NCBI GenBank assembly: GCA_013695265.1
Contig: JACDAU010000243.1
Span: forward strand, 1-6,884
Origin: Chloroflexia bacterium
Lineage (GTDB): Bacteria; Chloroflexota; Chloroflexia; Thermobaculales; Thermobaculaceae
Direction of reading: 5' to 3'
DNA length: 6,884 nt
Shown here: positions 5,618-6,884 of the stretch, piece after piece
Position numbering within the stretch: the stretch's first letter is position 1
Layout of the letters: each line of letters starts with the position of its first letter
Notes under the pieces: generated by a model
Database searches by the model: none
What the model saw: only the letters and a program-made list of their open reading frames with translations
What the model was told of the DNA's origin: nothing
Made by a program: the position numbers and the translations under genes

Positions 5618-5639
5618 GCCGACCGGCAGTAGTGTCGGC
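5618..5639 (+). terminator. weak hairpin after the phosphotransferase gene
   Basis: GCCGAC (5618-5623) and GTCGGC (5634-5639) form a 6-bp stem with a 10-nt loop starting 4 nt after the stop codon. No T tract follows, so it is at best a Rho-aided terminator or an mRNA-stabilising end. The remaining 80 nt to the convergent gene contain no feature I can name. Confidence 0.4.
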
Positions 5640-5722
5640 CCATTGCGGTGGCTGGAGACATTGGGGCGGATACGGCGCCTGCAATCTACGCGACCGGTGC
5701 CACCCTGCCGCCCCTCTAAAAT

Positions 5723-6472
5723 CTAAAGCGGCAGATGCGGTTGGACTGCGCGGGCGGCATGCCGGACGCGGCCAGGAAGCCGTCTGCCGGGCACGGGGCG
5801 GTGCTCCAGCTCCGGGATTGCGAGCCTGCCCTGCTCCACCTCAGGCCGCCGGAGCAGCTCACCAGGCTCGACGGACGCGAGCATCCGGGCGCGCTCGTCA
5901 TAGGAGCAGGGGAAGCGCGCGATCACCGCACCATCGCGCTCTACCTCCAGGATTCCCGGATAGACCCAAACGTTCACCCGTTTGCCGGCCCAGTCGGTAC
6001 TCAACGGGAGCCACACGCCCATGACGGATACTCGGCCGGCAAGGTCGGCGCGGCGTTGGAGATAGACGATCCACCCGACCCGCCGCAGTGCATCCTCGGT
6101 TGGCGTCGCGAGAAGCTTGCGCAGCACCGCCTCGCGCGCCCGCCGGGTCCGCGCGGGACGCAGCACATCCTGGCAATCGCGTCTGTACAGGATGCGCAGT
6201 CGCACATCGGGCCGCTGTTCCGCAAGCAGGCGCGCCTTGCGGTTCTTGAGCGTCACGAGTTTCTGACGCAGCGTCGTGAGCTCGAAGTAGACGTTGAGAT
6301 CCGGCAGATAGAAATCAGGAGTAAAGGCGAGGGCGGGGGTACCGTCGGGCTTTGTCCGTAAAACAAAGGTGTGCGGCTCGTACTCCCATCGCAGCCGCAG
6401 CCGCTGCAACAATCCCCCGAAGTCGGCCTCCGTGGCGTTAGCAAAGCGGACACTGCTTCTCTTCTTCGGCAA
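5723..6472 (-). CDS. PD-(D/E)XK nuclease-like domain fused to a transposase-barrel-like domain, function unknown
   Basis: The 249-residue product has two parts. Residues 14-105 read as a restriction-nuclease-like fold: LRWEYEP (27-33) with an early Glu, FTPDFYLPDLNVYFELTT (50-67) with the PD and E-x-T of a PD-(D/E)XK motif in which the usual Lys is Thr, then lysines at 71 and 76 and a strand VRLRILYRRD (90-99). Residues about 133-190 (AGRVSVMG, LPLSTDWAGKRVNVWV, ILEVERDGAVIARFP) resemble the small beta barrel at the C-terminus of DDE transposases/integrases. The last 27 residues are rich in Pro, Arg and Gly and may be disordered or read in a shifted frame. No DDE core is present. The start is TTG at 6472: the in-frame stop TAG at 6506-6508 lies 11 codons upstream and no other start codon intervenes. 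The domain calls are pattern recognition from memory. It stands alone, convergent with the phosphotransferase gene. Confidence 0.72.
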   Translation of the reverse strand: MPKKRSSVRFANATEADFGGLLQRLRLRWEYEPHTFVLRTKPDGTPALAFTPDFYLPDLNVYFELTTLRQKLVTLKNRKARLLAEQRPDVRLRILYRRDCQDVLRPARTRRAREAVLRKLLATPTEDALRRVGWIVYLQRRADLAGRVSVMGVWLPLSTDWAGKRVNVWVYPGILEVERDGAVIARFPCSYDERARMLASVEPGELLRRPEVEQGRLAIPELEHRPVPGRRLPGRVRHAARAVQPHLPL

Positions 6473-6486
6473 GACGCCCCCCGTCT
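6472..6486 (-). promoter_or_regulatory. G-run ribosome site in a small hairpin at the TTG start
   Basis: AGACG (6472-6476) and CGTCT (6482-6486) are inverted arms around five Cs, so the mRNA of the minus-strand gene carries a G-run in the loop of a 5-bp hairpin that touches the TTG start. The G-run is the only ribosome-site candidate. The hairpin could lower translation; it may also be coincidence. Confidence 0.3.
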
Positions 6487-6504
6487 GTGCGAGTCCCCAC
6501 CGCG

Positions 6505-6510
6505 ACTATA
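6505..6510 (-). promoter_or_regulatory. possible -10 element for the nuclease-like gene
   Basis: TATAGT on the minus strand differs from TATAAT at one base and would start transcription near 6498, leaving a leader of about 25 nt to the TTG, similar to the smpB leader. There is no extended -10 and no clear -35, so support is modest. Confidence 0.35.
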
Positions 6511-6655
6511 GGGCCGCCGCGACCCGGTTACCAGCGCGGAAGAATGGCGAGGGCGCGCGTGGTACGGCTAGACGAGAGAGCAGAAGGCGTCGAACCGACG
6601 CCGAGATCCAGCCAGAGACGGGTTCGCGAGCATCGGCACGTATGGCGATTGGGCA

Positions 6656-6702
6656 CGGCGGTGGTGTCCGCCGCGTAGGGTGCAGGTCTCCGTGCCTGCC
6701 CC
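6656..6702. repeat. pair of adjacent intergenic palindromes
   Basis: CGGCGG/CCGCCG (6656-6661 with 6668-6673, 6-nt loop) is followed at once by GCAGG/CCTGC (6682-6686 with 6695-6699, 8-nt loop), the latter lengthened by GGG (6678-6680) and CCC (6700-6702) with one unpaired T. The wording GCAGGTCTCCGTGCCTGCCC resembles dispersed intergenic repeats I recall from high-GC Chloroflexota-like DNA. Neither stem is followed by a T tract. One copy only is present here. Confidence 0.45.
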
Positions 6703-6800
6703 GTATTTTCGTGCGTGCCCAGTTGAGGTGTAGCCACGAAGCGCCGCACTGTACAACAGAGAAACAGCAATGGAAGAATGAAACCGGCAGGGACGGGAAA

Positions 6801-6827
6801 GGGGACAGTGGCCTTGCCACCCTCCCC
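6801..6827 (+). terminator. symmetric GC-rich hairpin near the right edge
   Basis: GTGGC-ctt-GCCAC (6808-6820) is flanked by GGGG (6801-6804) and CCCC (6824-6827) with a symmetric 3-nt internal loop, giving a nested 9-bp structure. On the plus strand it is followed by AGTCTCCGTTTTC, a partly T-rich tail. No gene clearly ends just before it, so it could be an intergenic repeat element rather than a working terminator. Confidence 0.35.
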
Positions 6828-6884
6828 AGTCTCCGTTTTCATATTGAGGATCGAGACGCGACTATGCGCGCTCTACGGCCCGAG

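Larger units (their letters stand above)
6473..6884. other. 412-nt right-end region without a convincing gene
   Basis: Frames on both strands here are short, Arg/Pro-rich and lack ribosome sites or recognisable motifs. Contents I can name are the putative -10 at 6505-6510, the palindromes at 6656-6702 and the hairpin at 6801-6827. An ATG at 6864 opens a plus-strand frame (MRALRPE...) to the window edge, with GAGG 14 nt upstream, too far for a good ribosome site; too short to call. Confidence 0.5.

Noticed and set aside
5735..6361. 208-codon plus-strand frame opposite the nuclease-like gene
   Set aside because: No motif, starts without a ribosome site, and the minus-strand frame shows coherent domain patterns.
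6506..6842. Two minus-strand frames of about 104 codons near the right end
   Set aside because: One has a hydrophobic stretch after residue 13, but the rest is disordered and spans all the palindromes; no ribosome site.
1..6884. CRISPR arrays, insertion sequence ends, tandem repeats, phage genes, toxin-antitoxin pairs
   Set aside because: No regularly spaced direct repeats, no transposase with a catalytic core, and no paired small genes were seen; the window is mainly core metabolism and ribosome rescue.

Overview
The window is high-GC bacterial DNA (roughly two thirds G+C by eye) carrying mostly housekeeping genes. The compact gene packing, adjacent accD-accA, a tmRNA tag of the form GNNNYALAA and REP-like intergenic palindromes would fit a high-GC bacterium such as a Chloroflexota/Thermomicrobia-type or Deinococcus-like lineage. 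That placement is inference from memory and was not tested.

Layout, left to right. On the minus strand: a dUTPase/dCTP-deaminase family gene running off the left edge (1-488); accA and accD, the two carboxyltransferase subunits of acetyl-CoA carboxylase, overlapping by about 20 nt (599-2336); a structured intergenic stretch with an extended -10 promoter for accD (2337-2501); a SAM-dependent methyltransferase (2502-3281); an intergenic stretch with a REP-like palindrome and the tmRNA terminator; the tmRNA gene ssrA (3510-3867); and smpB (3886-4347). On the plus strand, divergent from smpB, is an APH-family phosphotransferase (4558-5613). Convergent to it on the minus strand is an unusual protein (5723-6472) that reads as a PD-(D/E)XK nuclease-like domain joined to a small beta-rich domain resembling the C-terminal barrel of DDE transposases. 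The last 412 bases hold no convincing gene but several inverted repeats.

How the genes work together. SmpB and tmRNA form the trans-translation system that rescues stalled ribosomes and tags the unfinished protein. They sit 18 nt apart in the same direction, probably expressed together from a promoter just upstream of smpB. AccD and AccA form the carboxyltransferase half of acetyl-CoA carboxylase (malonyl-CoA for fatty acid synthesis); the biotin carboxylase and biotin carrier are not in this window. The dUTPase-like protein would keep dUTP out of DNA and may have its own promoter. The methyltransferase and phosphotransferase have clear folds but unknown substrates.

I did not find a defence island, CRISPR array, complete mobile element or other clearly new multigene system. 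The least ordinary items are the nuclease/barrel fusion at the right, the competing hairpins upstream of accD, and the archaeal-type dUTPase at the left edge.
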